From contig RBWT01000005.1 in the NCBI GenBank assembly GCA_004010275.1, positions 1 through 64,000 on the forward strand: a stretch of 64,000 nucleotides of DNA, written 5' to 3'. The translations under genes and the position numbers were made by a program. Positions 1 through 9,622 of the stretch are shown one piece after another (position 1 is the stretch's first letter; each line of letters begins with the position of its first letter). The notes under the pieces were generated by a model. That model was not told where the DNA came from. It ran no database searches and saw nothing but the letters and a program-made list of their open reading frames with translations. Origin of the DNA: Streptomyces huasconensis (GTDB taxonomy: Bacteria; Actinomycetota; Actinomycetes; Streptomycetales; Streptomycetaceae).

Positions 1-61
1 GGGGGCGGGGGGGCGCCGGGGCGGTGAGCAACCCGGACCGGACCCGCCCCCCAACCCACCG

Positions 62-1600
62 TCAGGGAATCAGCACCGGCTCCTTCCGCGGGAGTTCACC
101 CTCGGGGAGTTCACCCGCGGGCACCTCCTCGTCCCCGCCCTCCACATGCTGCTTCGGCTTCGCCGGGAGCGCGAACATCAGCAGGAAGATGACCCCGAGC
201 ACGCCCGTCACCCACCACAGGGCGTTCTGGAACCCGTCCGTGAACTCCCCCGGTATGCGGCTCGGCGCGACCCGCTCGTCGATCACCCCGAAGAAGACCA
301 CCGACACCAGGCCGAGGCCGAGCGCGGTGCCCATCTGCTGCACGGTGTTGATGAGCCCGGACGCCGAACCGGCGTGCTCGCGCGGCACCTCCGAGAGCAC
401 CGCGTCGGTCAGCGGCGCCACGATCAGGCCCATGCCGAGGCCCATCACGGCGAGCGGCAGCGCCATCTGCCAGGGCGCGATGTCCGCGCCGTACCGGCCC
501 GCCTCCCAGATGTAGATCAGCAGGCCCGCGGCCATGGTCAGGGCCCCGGCCTGGAGCACCTTGCGCCCGAAGCGGGGCACCAGCTTCTGCACGGAGAGGC
601 CCGCGGCGACCGAGACGGCGATCGAGAACGGCACCCCGGTGAGACCGGCGCGCAGCTCGCTCCAGCCGAGGCCGACCTGCATGTACATGGTCCAGACGAG
701 GAAGAAGACGCCCAGCACGACACCGAACACGGTCTGCACGGCGATGCCCGCGGCGAAGCTCTTCACCTTGAACAGCGACAGCTCCACGAGCGGCGAGCCG
801 TCCTTGGCGGTCTTCCACCTCTCGTACGCGACGAGGGCGCCGAAGACGACGACGGAGCCGCCCATCATGACGAACCCCCAGACCGGCCAGTCCAGTTCGC
901 GTCCGCGGGTGAGGGGGTAGACCAGCATCAGCATGCCGAGCGTGACGAGGACGACGCCGACGAGGTCGAGCTTGAGGGCCCTCGGCGCCTTGGACTCGGT
1001 GATGAACTTCCGGCCGAGGATGATGCCGGCGATGCCGACCGGCAGGTTGATGAGGAAGATCGGCCGCCACTCCAGGCCGAAGATGTTCCACTCGGTGAGC
1101 AGCGCGCCCAGCAGCGGCCCGGAGACCGCGCCGAGCCCGACGACCATGCCGAAGAGCCCGAAGACCTTGCCGCGCTCGTGGGCGGGGAAGGTCGCGTGCA
1201 CGATGGACAGCACCTGCGGCACCATCAGCGCGGCCATGCCGCCCTGAAGGATGCGGGACGCCACCAGCATCTCCGGGTTGGCCGCGAAGCCGCAGAGCGC
1301 GGAGGCGACGGTGAACCCGGTGATCCCTATCAGGAAGAGCCGCTTGCGGCCGTGGATGTCGCCGAGCCGCCCGCCCGTGATGAGCCCGGCGGCGAAGGCG
1401 AGCGCGTAACCCGCGGTGATCCACTGGATCTGGCTGAACGTGGCGCCGGACTCCCGCTTGATCGACGGGATCGCGATGTTGACGATCGTGACGTCGACGA
1501 GGTCCATGAAGGCGGCGGTCATGACGATGGCCAGCGCGAACCAACGTCTCCGGTCCGCCTCCGGCCGGGCTTCGGGCATGGTGCTGGTGGAAGAACTCAT
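62..1600 (-). CDS. MFS drug efflux transporter, DHA2 (EmrB/QacA) family
   Basis: Encodes about 512 residues with some 14 hydrophobic segments, the size and topology of proton-driven DHA2 multidrug exporters of the cytoplasmic membrane. The first helix carries the family motif DLVDVTIVNIAIPS, and GGRLGDIHGRKR is the loop 2-3 signature GRLxDxxGRK. The C-terminus is a charged, proline-rich tail. It is divergent from a WYL-domain regulator at 1767, which is the obvious candidate regulator. The ATG at 1600 has a weak ribosome binding site, and a second ATG at 1579 is possible. The exported substrate cannot be told from sequence. Confidence 0.9.
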   Translation of the reverse strand: MSSSTSTMPEARPEADRRRWFALAIVMTAAFMDLVDVTIVNIAIPSIKRESGATFSQIQWITAGYALAFAAGLITGGRLGDIHGRKRLFLIGITGFTVASALCGFAANPEMLVASRILQGGMAALMVPQVLSIVHATFPAHERGKVFGLFGMVVGLGAVSGPLLGALLTEWNIFGLEWRPIFLINLPVGIAGIILGRKFITESKAPRALKLDLVGVVLVTLGMLMLVYPLTRGRELDWPVWGFVMMGGSVVVFGALVAYERWKTAKDGSPLVELSLFKVKSFAAGIAVQTVFGVVLGVFFLVWTMYMQVGLGWSELRAGLTGVPFSIAVSVAAGLSVQKLVPRFGRKVLQAGALTMAAGLLIYIWEAGRYGADIAPWQMALPLAVMGLGMGLIVAPLTDAVLSEVPREHAGSASGLINTVQQMGTALGLGLVSVVFFGVIDERVAPSRIPGEFTDGFQNALWWVTGVLGVIFLLMFALPAKPKQHVEGGDEEVPAGELPEGELPRKEPVLIP

Positions 1601-1618
1601 GCCGGAAGACTAGAAGTC

Positions 1619-1643
1619 ATATAGGCCATAACAGTTCCTATAT
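1619..1643. promoter_or_regulatory. Inverted repeat between MFS gene and WYL regulator
   Basis: Seven-base arms ATATAGG and CCTATAT are separated by 11 bases. This is an AT-rich island in very GC-rich DNA, lying 19 bases upstream of the leftward transporter. Placement and symmetry suggest an operator for the divergent regulator; the binding protein is inferred. Confidence 0.4.
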
Positions 1644-1662
1644 CCCGGGCATCCTGGACCCC

Positions 1663-1770
1663 ATGAAGATGATCTCGGACACCTTGCCCCTGCCCACCGT
1701 CACCCCGAACGCCGCGGACACCCCGGCCACCCCGAATGCCTCGGACACCCGGGAACGAGCGCACGCGTGA
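1663..1770 (+). CDS. Possible 35-residue leader ORF coupled to the WYL regulator
   Basis: An ATG at 1663 opens a 35-codon frame rich in Thr, Pro and Ala (begins MKMISDTLPLPT). Its TGA overlaps the GTG start of the regulator (GTGA), an arrangement typical of translational coupling. There is no strong ribosome binding site and I do not recognise the peptide. It could equally be non-coding leader; degenerate repeats of CACCCCGAA and CGGACACC lie inside it. Confidence 0.28.
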   Translation: MKMISDTLPLPTVTPNAADTPATPNASDTRERAHA

Positions 1771-2787
1771 CCGGGGCGACGGGCGCGCAGACCCCCATCC
1801 GCCTGCTGCAACTGCTCTCGCTCCTCCAGACGCCCCGCGAGTGGCCCGGCAGCGAACTCTCCGAGCGGCTGGGGGTGAGCCGGCGGACGGTGCGGCGCGA
1901 CGTGGACCGGCTGCGGGACCTGGGCTACCCGGTGCAGGCGACGCAGGGCGCCCTCGGTGGCTACCGCCTCGTCGCGGGCAAGGCCATGCCGCCGCTGGTC
2001 CTCGACGACGAGGAGGCCGGTGGCGATCGCCGTGGGGCTGCGGGCGGGGGCGGGCCACGCGGTGGAGGGCGTGGAGGAGGCGTCCGTACGGGCGCTCGCC
2101 AAGCTGGAACAGGTCCTGCCCGCCCGGCTGCGCCACCGGGTCTCCGCGCTTCAGGTCGCGACGATGCCGCTGACCAGCGGGGACGGGGCGAGCATCGCTC
2201 CGGAGACGCTGACGGTGATGGCGTCGGCCGCGGCGGGCCACGAACGCCTGCGGTTCTCCTACCGCGCCGGGGACGGCACGGAGTCGCGCCGCCTGACCGA
2301 GCCGTACCGCCTGGTCTCGACGGGGCGGCGCTGGTACCTCGTGGCGTACGACATCGACCGCGAGGACTGGCGCACCTTCCGGGTGGACCGGGTCGCCGAG
2401 CCGTTCGCCACCGGTGCGCGGTTCGCGCCGCGGGAGCTGCCGAAGGGGGACGCCGCGGAGTTCATCCGCCAGTCGGTCTGGCGCGGGCAGCAGTCGTACG
2501 ACATCGACGTGACGTTCGCCGCGCCCGCGGAGTTCGTCGTGGCCCGGCTCCCCTCGGCGCTCGGCACCGTGGATGTCCTGGACGAGCGCCGCTGCCGCCT
2601 GCGCGGCACGGTCACGGACTCCGTCGAGTGGCTGGCGGTCCGCCTGGCGATGACGGACTGCGACTTCGCGGCCCATGAACCGCCGGAACTGGTCGACTGC
2701 CTCAGAGAACTGGGCAGCCGCCTGACCCGGGCGGCGGAAGGCACGGAAGACCCCCGAGACCCGGCGAGCCGGAGCCCAGGCGCCTAG
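1767..2787 (+). CDS. YafY/DeoR-type HTH regulator with WYL domain (frameshifted)
   Basis: The N-terminus has a winged helix-turn-helix (SERLGVSRRTVRRDVDRL) followed by GYRLVAGKAMPPLVLDDEEA. A WYL ligand-sensing domain follows (RLTEPYRLVSTGRRWYLVAYD) and a C-terminal WCX region. The frame breaks near 2020: one extra G in GGCCGGTGGCG moves the remainder (AIAVGLRAGAG onward) into another frame. The repaired product is about 340 residues, normal for the family. It lies divergent from the DHA2 transporter it probably controls. Its stop overlaps the convergent hrdD stop in a shared CTAG. Confidence 0.82.
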
Positions 2788-3785
2788 GCGGCCGCGTCGA
2801 ACCCGGTGTCCCGCGCCAGCTTCTTCAGCTCCAGCAGCGCGTGCTTCTCTATCTGCCGGATGCGCTCGCGCGTCAGCCCGTGCTCCTTGCCGACCTCGGT
2901 CAGCGTCCGCTCGCGGCCGTCCTCGATGCCGTACCGCATCTTGATGATGGAGGCCGTGCGCTGGTCGAGACGGCCGAGCAGGCCGTCCAGCTCCTCGCTG
3001 CGCAGCAGTGACAGGACGGACTGCTCGGGCGAGACGGCCGAGGTGTCCTCCAGGAGGTCGCCGAACTGGGTGTCGCCCTGGTCGTCCACGCCCATGTTCA
3101 GCGAGACGGGGTCGCGGGCCCAGTCCAGGACGTCGATGACGCGCTCGGGCGTCGAGGACAGCTCGGCGGCCACCTCCGCGGGCTCCGGGTCCCGGCCGTG
3201 CTCGCGGTTGAACTCGCGCTGCACGCGGCGGATGCGGCCCAGCTCCTCCACGAGGTGGACGGGGAGGCGGATGGTGCGGGACTGGTCGGCTATGGAGCGG
3301 GTGATGGCCTGGCGAATCCACCACGTGGCGTACGTGGAGAACTTGAAGCCCTTGGCATAGTCGAACTTCTCGACGGCGCGCACCAGGCCGGCGTTCCCCT
3401 CCTGGATCAGGTCGAGGAGGGGCAGGCCGCTGCGCGGATAGCGGCGGGCCACCGCGACGACGAGGCGGAGGTTCGAGCGGATGAAGACGTCCTTGGCCCG
3501 CTCACCGTCGGCGACGAGGGCTTCCAGCTCCTCGCGGTCCGCGGTGACCTTGCTCTCCTCGACCTCGCCGTCCAGGATCTTGCGGGCATACACGCCCGCT
3601 TCGATGATCTGGGACAGCTCCACTTCCTTGGCGGCGTCGAGCAGCGGCGTACGCGCGATCTCGTCGAGGTACATGCCGACCAGGTCGCGGTCGGCGATCT
3701 CCCCGCCTACGGCGCGAACACTGCGTGCCGCGTCGGTCTCGCCGGAGGCGGCGGACTTACGACGGGCGACGGCACGGGTTGCCAT
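2784..3785 (-). CDS. hrdD: RNA polymerase principal-like sigma factor HrdD
   Basis: A 333-residue sigma-70 group 1/2 protein. Region 1.2 (GMYLDEIARTPLLDAAKEVELS), region 2 (NLRLVVAVARRY, GNAGLVRAVEKFDY, FSTYATWWIRQAI), region 3 and region 4.2 (TLTEVGKEHGLTRERIRQIE) are all present. The MATRAVARR start and the GFDAAA end match the Streptomyces HrdD type as I remember it, rather than the longer HrdB. The ATG at 3785 is chosen because AAGGGAGC precedes it and upstream in-frame sequence is not conserved. HrdD is a non-essential group 2 sigma factor in Streptomyces. Confidence 0.92.
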   Translation of the reverse strand: MATRAVARRKSAASGETDAARSVRAVGGEIADRDLVGMYLDEIARTPLLDAAKEVELSQIIEAGVYARKILDGEVEESKVTADREELEALVADGERAKDVFIRSNLRLVVAVARRYPRSGLPLLDLIQEGNAGLVRAVEKFDYAKGFKFSTYATWWIRQAITRSIADQSRTIRLPVHLVEELGRIRRVQREFNREHGRDPEPAEVAAELSSTPERVIDVLDWARDPVSLNMGVDDQGDTQFGDLLEDTSAVSPEQSVLSLLRSEELDGLLGRLDQRTASIIKMRYGIEDGRERTLTEVGKEHGLTRERIRQIEKHALLELKKLARDTGFDAAA

Positions 3786-3969
3786 GCGTGCTCCCTTGCG
3801 TGTGGTGGTCCTGGTCGGCCCTGTTTTCTGAGGCCTCTGTGGCGGATGGCACACCCTCGGGTGCCCTGCATCCGATGGAAACAACGACTGGAATCCGGAC
3901 AGAATTCCCAAGCCGCGCATCTTTTTTCCTGACGGTGCAGTACCCTGTCGCGCCACAAGGGGAGGCGGC

Positions 3970-4512
3970 ATGCTGTCCGGACGTACAGAGGTGCAGGTCA
4001 GGCCGGGAGTCGAGGGCGACCTGGACGCTCTCACCGAGCTGTACAACCACTATGTACGTGAGACGGCCGTCACCTTCGACACCGTCGCGTTCCTGCCCGA
4101 AGAGCGCCGCCCTTGGCTGCTCTCCCACCCCGAAGACGGCCCCCACCGCCTCTTGGTTGCCCAGGAACCGGATTCCGGCGCCCGCCCGGGCCGGCTGCTC
4201 GGGTACGCCACCAGTAGCCCTTTCCGGCCTCGCCCGGCTTATGCCACATCCGTGGAAGTCAGCGTCTATTGCGCGCCGGACGCCGCCGGACGCGGCATCG
4301 GCACGCTGCTCTACCAGGCGCTCTTGGAGGCCCTGGAGGGCGAGGACCTGCACCGCGCCTACGCCGGGATCGCGCAGCCCAACGAGGCCTCGGTCCGCCT
4401 CCACGAACGCTTCGGGTTCCGGCACGTGGGGACGTACGAAGAGGTGGGCCGGAAGTTCGGGCGGTACTGGGACGTCGCCTGGTACGAGCGCCCTCTCGGC
4501 CCGCGGACCTAG
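3970..4512 (+). CDS. GNAT N-acetyltransferase, phosphinothricin acetyltransferase-like
   Basis: A 180-residue GNAT protein. VRPGVEGDLDALTELYNHYV at the N-terminus and the acetyl-CoA binding stretch VYCAPDAAGRGIGTLLYQALLE (R/Q-x-x-G-x-G/A type) are clear. The C-terminus, RLHERFGFRHVGTYEEVGRKFGRYWDVAWYE, is the pattern of the PAT/Bar subgroup, which acetylates the amino group of phosphinothricin or methionine sulfoximine. A strong AGGGGAGGC precedes the ATG. The true substrate is not certain, since many genomic relatives are of unknown specificity. Confidence 0.85.
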   Translation: MLSGRTEVQVRPGVEGDLDALTELYNHYVRETAVTFDTVAFLPEERRPWLLSHPEDGPHRLLVAQEPDSGARPGRLLGYATSSPFRPRPAYATSVEVSVYCAPDAAGRGIGTLLYQALLEALEGEDLHRAYAGIAQPNEASVRLHERFGFRHVGTYEEVGRKFGRYWDVAWYERPLGPRT

Positions 4513-4527
4513 GTCGCGGGCCCGTTA

Positions 4528-4558
4528 CGGGACGGCCGCCGGCAGGCCTACCGTCCCG
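4528..4558. repeat. Inverted repeat just upstream of questin-oxidase-like gene
   Basis: Arms CGGGACGG (4528-4535) and CCGTCCCG (4551-4558) flank a 15-base loop between the GNAT stop and the next ATG at 4561. It could terminate GNAT transcription or fold over the start of the next gene; no U-tract follows. Confidence 0.35.
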
Positions 4559-4560
4559 GC

Positions 4561-5639
4561 ATGACCGACACGGGAACCGACACCGGCACCAGTACTGGCA
4601 CCAGCACTGGCGGCACCGACACCACCGGCATCCTCGACGAAGCCCTTGAGCGGCTGCACACCAGCGGGCCCGAGCGGCTGGGGCGGCTGACCAACCACGC
4701 CCCGATGGCCGTCGAGGCGCTCACCGCGCGCGGCCGGCCGGAGGCGGTCCACAAGTGGCTCGATCTTTACGCCCCGAAGCTGGAGGAGTTTCCCGCCCGG
4801 GTCGCACCGGTCACCGACGCGGACTGGCACACGGCGCTCGGCGACCCGCGCCGCGCGGCGGACTGGATCGCGTACTTCCACCGGCAACTCGACGAGCACC
4901 CCTGGCGCGAGGTCCTCGCCCGGTGGTGGCCGCGGCTGCTCCCCGGGATGTACGGGGGTTCGACGCACCCGGTGATCCGCGTGGGCCACGCCGTCCGCAC
5001 CCTGGAAGCCGGCGAGGCGACCGGCGTGACCGCGCCCACCTCGCCGAACTCGCCCACGGCCTCGGCTACTGGGCCGCCCGGCACCGCCCGCTCACGGACG
5101 TCACCCCGCTGCCGGGCGCCCGGAGCGCGGCCGACGCCCTGGACGCCGTGCCGCCCCTCGCCGACCGGACGGAAGGCGGCTTCCCCGCGCGCCTCGGCCG
5201 GGTCCGTGAGCTGCCCGTGTGGGCCGCCGCGGTGGACGGCCCCGAGGAGGCCCGGCGCCGGCTGACGGAGCTGGCGCGCGCGGCCACCCACCGGTACGCC
5301 ACCCATGGCCACGGCGACGAGACCATGCTGGTCCACGCGGCGACGGCGCCCAACGCCGTGCTGCGCGCCCTGCCCGCGCTCCCCCGCGCCCTGTGGGTGC
5401 CGAGCCTGCACGTGGCGTGGACGGCGTCGGCGGCGGTCACCGCCATGTACACGCCGGACGAGCCGGTGGCGTACGACCCGCCCGGCACGTTCACCGCGCA
5501 GGAGGTCTTCGAGCGGGCCCTCGCGCACGGCGACGAGCACGTCATCAAGCTGACGGACACGGCGCTGGACGTCGGTGACGAGCGGGCCCTGGCGGCGGCC
5601 CTGCGCGCGGTCGAACTGAGCGAGCCGCTGGCCCCCTGA
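4561..5639 (+). CDS. Questin oxidase family protein (frameshifted)
   Basis: The first half reads ILDEALERLHTSGPERLGRLTNHAPMAVEAL, then WIAYFHRQLDEHPWREVLARWWPRLLPGMYGGSTHPVIRVGHA, the recognisable signature of the questin oxidase-like family (Baeyer-Villiger-type enzymes of aromatic polyketide metabolism in fungi, with many bacterial homologues of unknown role). A base is missing near 5026, and the remainder (HLAELAHGLGYWAARH to the end) continues in another frame. The repaired protein is about 360 residues. The N-terminus is a Thr/Gly/Asp low-complexity run. It is convergent with the LigB-like gene. Confidence 0.75.
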
Positions 5640-5645
5640 CCTCCG

Positions 5646-6416
5646 CTAACCGAACTGCACCGACCTCTTCGCCAGCCCCATCCAGAACCCGTCGATGACG
5701 CTGCGCTGCCCGCCGAGGTCGCCCGTGGCGTCGGCCGCGCCGAGCGTCACGAAGAGCGGGGCGAAGTGCTCGGTACGTGGGTGGGCCAGCCGCCCGGCCG
5801 GGGACTTGTGCCCGAAGTCGAGCAGCGCGTCCACGTCGCCCGCGGCCAGGGCCTCGCGCCCCCAGGCGTCGAACTCGGCCGACCAGGAGGGGATGCCGCC
5901 CTGCCGCAGCGCGGCCAGGTTGTGCGTGAAGAAACCGCTGCCGACGACCAGCACACCCTCGTCCCGCAGCGGCGCGAGCCGGCGGCCGATGTCCATGAGG
6001 CGGCGCGGGTCCAGGGTCGGCAGGGAGATCTGCAGGACGGGGATGTCGGCCTCGGGGTACATCTCGACCAGCGGGACGTACGCGCCGTGGTCGAGCCCCC
6101 GGTCCGGCACGTCCTGGACGGGGAGGCCGGGCGCGCGCAGCAGCTTCCGTACGGCTTCGGCGAGTGCGGGGGCGCCCGGCGCGGCGTACGTCACCCGGTA
6201 GTAGTGCTCGGGGAAGCCCCAGAAGTCGTACACGAGGGGCAGCGTCTCGGTGGCGCCGAGGGCCAGGGGGGCCTCCTCCCAGTGGGCGGAGACCATGAGG
6301 ATCGCCCGGGGGCGCGGCAGCTCGGCCGACCAGGCGGCCAGTTCGGCGGGCCAGAGCGGGTCGTCGGCGAGCGGGGGCGCGCCGTGGCTGAGGTACAGGG
6401 CGGGCATACGGGGCAT
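5646..6416 (-). CDS. Extradiol ring-cleavage dioxygenase, LigB/DODA family
   Basis: A 256-residue protein starting MPRMPALYLSHGAPPLADD. The SHG motif near the start and later HWEEAP, DHGAYVPL and GSGFFTHNL carry the metal-binding and catalytic histidines of class III (LigB-type) dioxygenases in the DODA/YgiD subgroup. ATG 6416 is preferred over upstream in-frame starts because CCGGAGGTG lies eight bases before it and homologues begin here. Divergent from a MarR gene at 6532 with candidate operators between them, so it is probably controlled by that regulator. It likely acts on a catechol-type compound. Confidence 0.85.
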   Translation of the reverse strand: MPRMPALYLSHGAPPLADDPLWPAELAAWSAELPRPRAILMVSAHWEEAPLALGATETLPLVYDFWGFPEHYYRVTYAAPGAPALAEAVRKLLRAPGLPVQDVPDRGLDHGAYVPLVEMYPEADIPVLQISLPTLDPRRLMDIGRRLAPLRDEGVLVVGSGFFTHNLAALRQGGIPSWSAEFDAWGREALAAGDVDALLDFGHKSPAGRLAHPRTEHFAPLFVTLGAADATGDLGGQRSVIDGFWMGLAKRSVQFG

Positions 6417-6460
6417 CGCGCACCTCCGGCGACGGGCACTCGGCGCTTCATCACGGGTTA

Positions 6461-6516
6461 CTTGAAGTCTCAAGCTCTCCCGGGCAACCCTACGTCCGAC
6501 TTGTTCAAACTTCAAG
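6461..6516. promoter_or_regulatory. Paired inverted repeats, candidate MarR operators
   Basis: CTTGAAGTCTCAAG (6461-6474) has perfect five-base arms. A second element, CTTGTTCAAACTTCAAG (6500-6516), shares the TTGAA/TTCAA half-sites. Both sit in the 115-base divergent region between the dioxygenase and MarR genes, where a MarR dimer would control both. The binding assignment is inferred from position and symmetry. Confidence 0.5.
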
Positions 6517-6531
6517 AAAGGGCCTCGTACA

Positions 6532-7055
6532 GTGGTGTCCATGGATATGGCACCCACCCCTCCCCCGGACGGCGAGCCGCGCTGGCTGGACGGCGACGAG
6601 CAGCGCGTCTGGCGGGTCTACCTGCAGGCGACCGCCCTCCTCGACGACTTCCTCGACCGCCAGCTGCAGCGCGACGCGGGCATGCCGCACATGTACTACG
6701 GCCTCCTGGTCCAGCTGTCCGACGCCCCGAGGCGGCGGCTGCGGATGACCGAACTGGCCAAGACCATGAAGATCACCCGCTCCCGCCTCTCGCACGCGAT
6801 CGCGCGCCTGGAGAAGAGCGGCTGGGTGCGCCGCGAGGACTGTCCGTCCGACAAGCGGGGCCAGCTCGCGGTCCTCACCGACGAGGGCTTCGATGTGCTC
6901 CGCAGGCCGCGCCCGGCCATGTCACCGCCGTCCGCCAGGCCCTCTTCGACCGGCTCACCCCGGAACAGCAGAAGTCCCTCGGCGAGATCATGATGATCGT
7001 CGCCGAGGGACTTCAGCCCAAGGAGGCCGGGGCGGACCTCCCCTGGCTCCGCTAG
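6532..7055 (+). CDS. MarR-family transcriptional regulator (frameshifted)
   Basis: A winged-helix MarR repressor: LDDFLDRQLQRDAGMPHMYYGLLVQLSDAP, then LRMTELAKTMKITRSRLSHAIARLEKSGWVRRE (recognition helix) and the wing DCPSDKRGQLAVLTDEGFDVLR. One G is missing near 6909, and the dimerisation helix (GHVTAVRQALFDRLTPEQQK) continues in another frame to 7055. The GTG at 6532 lies nine bases after GAAAGGG; ATG 6541 is an alternative. It probably regulates itself and the divergent dioxygenase gene. Confidence 0.82.
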
Positions 7056-7071
7056 GCACCCGCCGAGGAGG

Positions 7072-8582
7072 TCAGTGGGCCATCACCGGGATCTTCACCT
7101 CGTCCTCGGCGCCGTCCACCGAGTCGCCGGAGGCCGCGGGGCCGCCCTGGTGGCCGGTGTCGATGAACGTCGCCGCGATCACCGCGGAGACCACCAGGAT
7201 GCCGACCGCCCACCAGATGGCGCTGGTGTAGCCCTCGACCATGGCCTGCGCCTGGACGAGCTTCAGGTCGGCGCCGCCGGCCACGTGGTCCACGAGGTAC
7301 GCGGAGGTCGCGGAGGCCGCGATGGTGTTGAGCAGGGCCGTGCCGATGGCGCCGCCGACCTGCTGCGAGGTGTTCACCATCGCGGAGGCGACACCGGCGT
7401 CACGGGCCTCGACGCCGTGCGTGGCGAGCGACATGGCGGGCATGAACGCCGTACCCATGCCGAGGCCCAGCATCAGCTGCGCCGGCATGATCAGCCCGGT
7501 GTACGAGGAGCCGACCTCCAGCTGCGTCAGGAGCAGCATGCCGACGGCGGCGAGCAGGAAGCCCGGGCCCATCAGCAGCCGCGGCGGGACGCGCGTCATC
7601 AGGCGGGCGCCGATCTGCGTGGAGCCCACGATCATGCCCGCGATCATCGGCAGGAAGGCGAAGCCGGTCTTGACCGGGGAGTAGCCCTCGACGATCTGCA
7701 GGTAGTACGTGAGGAAGAGGAACAGGCCGAACATCGCGATGACGGCGAGGCCGAGCGAGAGGTAGACGCCACCGCGGTTGCGCTCGGTCAGGACGCGCAG
7801 CGGGAGCAGCGGCGACTTGACCTTGGCCTCGGTGAGGACGAACGCGGCGAGCAGCACGACCGACGCGACGAACATGCCGATGGTCACGGAGTCCGACCAG
7901 CCCTCGGACTCGGCGCGGGTGAAGCCGTAGACGAGCGCGACCAGGCCGAGGGTGGACAGGACCACGCCCGGGATGTCGAGCGGCGAGCGGTTGCGGGTGC
8001 CGGCCGGCTCACGGATGACGAAGTACGCGCCCAGGGCGGCGACCACGGCGAACGGGATGTTCACGAAGAAGGTCCAGCGCCAGTTCAGGTACTCGGTGAG
8101 GAAGCCGCCGAGGATGAGGCCGACGGCGCCGCCGCCACCGGCGATCGCGCCGTAGATGCCGAAGGCCTTGGCGCGCTCCTTGGCGTCGGTGAACATCACC
8201 GCGAGCAGCGAGAGCGCGGCGGGCGCGAGCAGCGCGCCGGAGATCCCTGGAGGGCGCGGGCGCCGAGCATCATGCCCTCGCCGGTCGCGGCGCCGCCGAG
8301 CGCGGAGGCCGCGGCGAAGCCGACGAGACCGGTCACGAAGGTGCGCTTGCGGCCCCACAGGTCGGCGATGCGGCCGCCGAAGAGGAGCAGACCGCCGAAG
8401 GCGAGCGCGTAGGCCGTGATGACCCACTGGCGGTTGCCGTCGGATATGCCGAGATCCTCCTGGGCGGAGGGCAGCGCGATGTTCACGATGGTCGCGTCGA
8501 GGACGACCATCAGCTGCGCGAGAGCGATGAAGACGAGGGCTTTCCAGCGCCTCGGATCTGTTTCAGTCATGGATGTGGCCAC
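7072..8582 (-). CDS. MFS drug efflux transporter, DHA2 family (frameshifted)
   Basis: About 503 residues and 14 predicted helices. The start MATSMTETDPRRWKALVF leads to VVLDATIVNIALPSAQEDLG and GGRIADLWGRKRTF, the DHA2 motifs. Near 8245 one base is missing in the G-run of CCAGGGATC, and ISGALLAPAALSLLAVMFTD onward lies in another frame. The TetR gene just upstream on the same strand (8672-9328) probably represses it. It is homologous to the transporter at 62-1600 but not a recent copy. Confidence 0.87.
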
Positions 8583-8671
8583 CTAGCGGTACGAAAGGGC
8601 GGTACGAAAGGGTCAATGCCGTACGAAAGTCGTGACGCGGCGCGGGAGTTCACCCGCGACGCGAAAGGAGT

Positions 8672-9328
8672 TCAGCGCTGCCGGAGGTCTTCCAGGGTCG
8701 CCGCCTCCCCCGGCAGCTCCGAGCGGGCGGGCGTCATCAGGCCGTCCAGGAACAGCTGGAGATGACGGTGGACGAAGCGGTCCATGTTCGGGCAGGCCGT
8801 GCCGGGCAGCGGCCGTCCGAGCTGGGAGAGGGCGATCATCAGGTCCCCGACGTCGATGTCCGTGCGCAGCTGCCCGGCCGCGCGGGCCCGCCCCATGAGG
8901 CCTTCGATGGCCCGCTCCAGGCGTTCGCGGCCGTCGAGCAGATCGGGGTGGTCGGGGTCGAAGCCGGACGACAGCATCGGGCACAGGGCGCCGATGCGTT
9001 CGTCGGCCGCCGCGTGCACGAAGGTGCGCAGCGCCTCGAAGGCCGCGCTCTCGTCGGCGTCCGCCGCGGCGATGCCCCGCTCGGCGTGGACGGTGACGCA
9101 GTCGGTCACCGACAGGACGACCTGGCGCACCAGTTCGGCGCGGTCGGCGAAGTGGCGGTAGACCGTGGCGTTGCCGACGCCCGCGCGGCGCGCGACCTCG
9201 TCGAGGGGTACGTCGGGTCCGTACTCCACGAACATCTCGCGCGCGGCGGCGACGATCCGCTCCCGGTTGCGCAGGGCGTCGGCCCGCGGGCGGGTGGCTC
9301 GGCGCTGCGGGGCGGTGGCGGCGTCCAC
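8672..9328 (-). CDS. TetR-family transcriptional regulator
   Basis: A 218-residue TetR protein with N-terminal HTH IVAAAREMFVEYGPDVPLDEVARRAGVGNATVYRHFADRAEL. The C-terminal effector domain resembles those of regulators beside efflux pumps. The GTG at 9328 is chosen for the AGAGGAGGAGCC before it; longer frames extend upstream without support. It lies 90 bases upstream of, and co-oriented with, the DHA2 transporter, so local repression of the pump is the likely role. Confidence 0.87.
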   Translation of the reverse strand: MDAATAPQRRATRPRADALRNRERIVAAAREMFVEYGPDVPLDEVARRAGVGNATVYRHFADRAELVRQVVLSVTDCVTVHAERGIAAADADESAAFEALRTFVHAAADERIGALCPMLSSGFDPDHPDLLDGRERLERAIEGLMGRARAAGQLRTDIDVGDLMIALSQLGRPLPGTACPNMDRFVHRHLQLFLDGLMTPARSELPGEAATLEDLRQR

Positions 9329-9622
9329 GGCTCCTCCTCTGATCGGCTGACGTCTCTGGGGCGTGAAGCTCTGTGTCGTTACTGGTCCGGCCCGATGCGG
9401 GGAGTAGTTCCCCGTTTCGCGCGGACACAGGTCTAAACGGGGAGACAGTCCCCGGATATTTCCCCGATCCGACACCTTCTGACGTGACCCGCGTCACACC
9501 TCCCGGGCCCGAAGAACCCACGATCGGGCGCACCCAGCGCGCGTCCGCGCACCCCTCGACCCAGGGTGATCGGAGAGGGTGCAGCCAGGACCGGCGGCTG
9601 CCGCGGAGTGGAGGGCCCACGT

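Noticed and set aside
146..1624. Long open frame opposite the first MFS gene
   Set aside because: Arg/His/Gly-rich composition typical of antisense frames in high-GC DNA; no motif, and the MFS frame on the other strand is clear.
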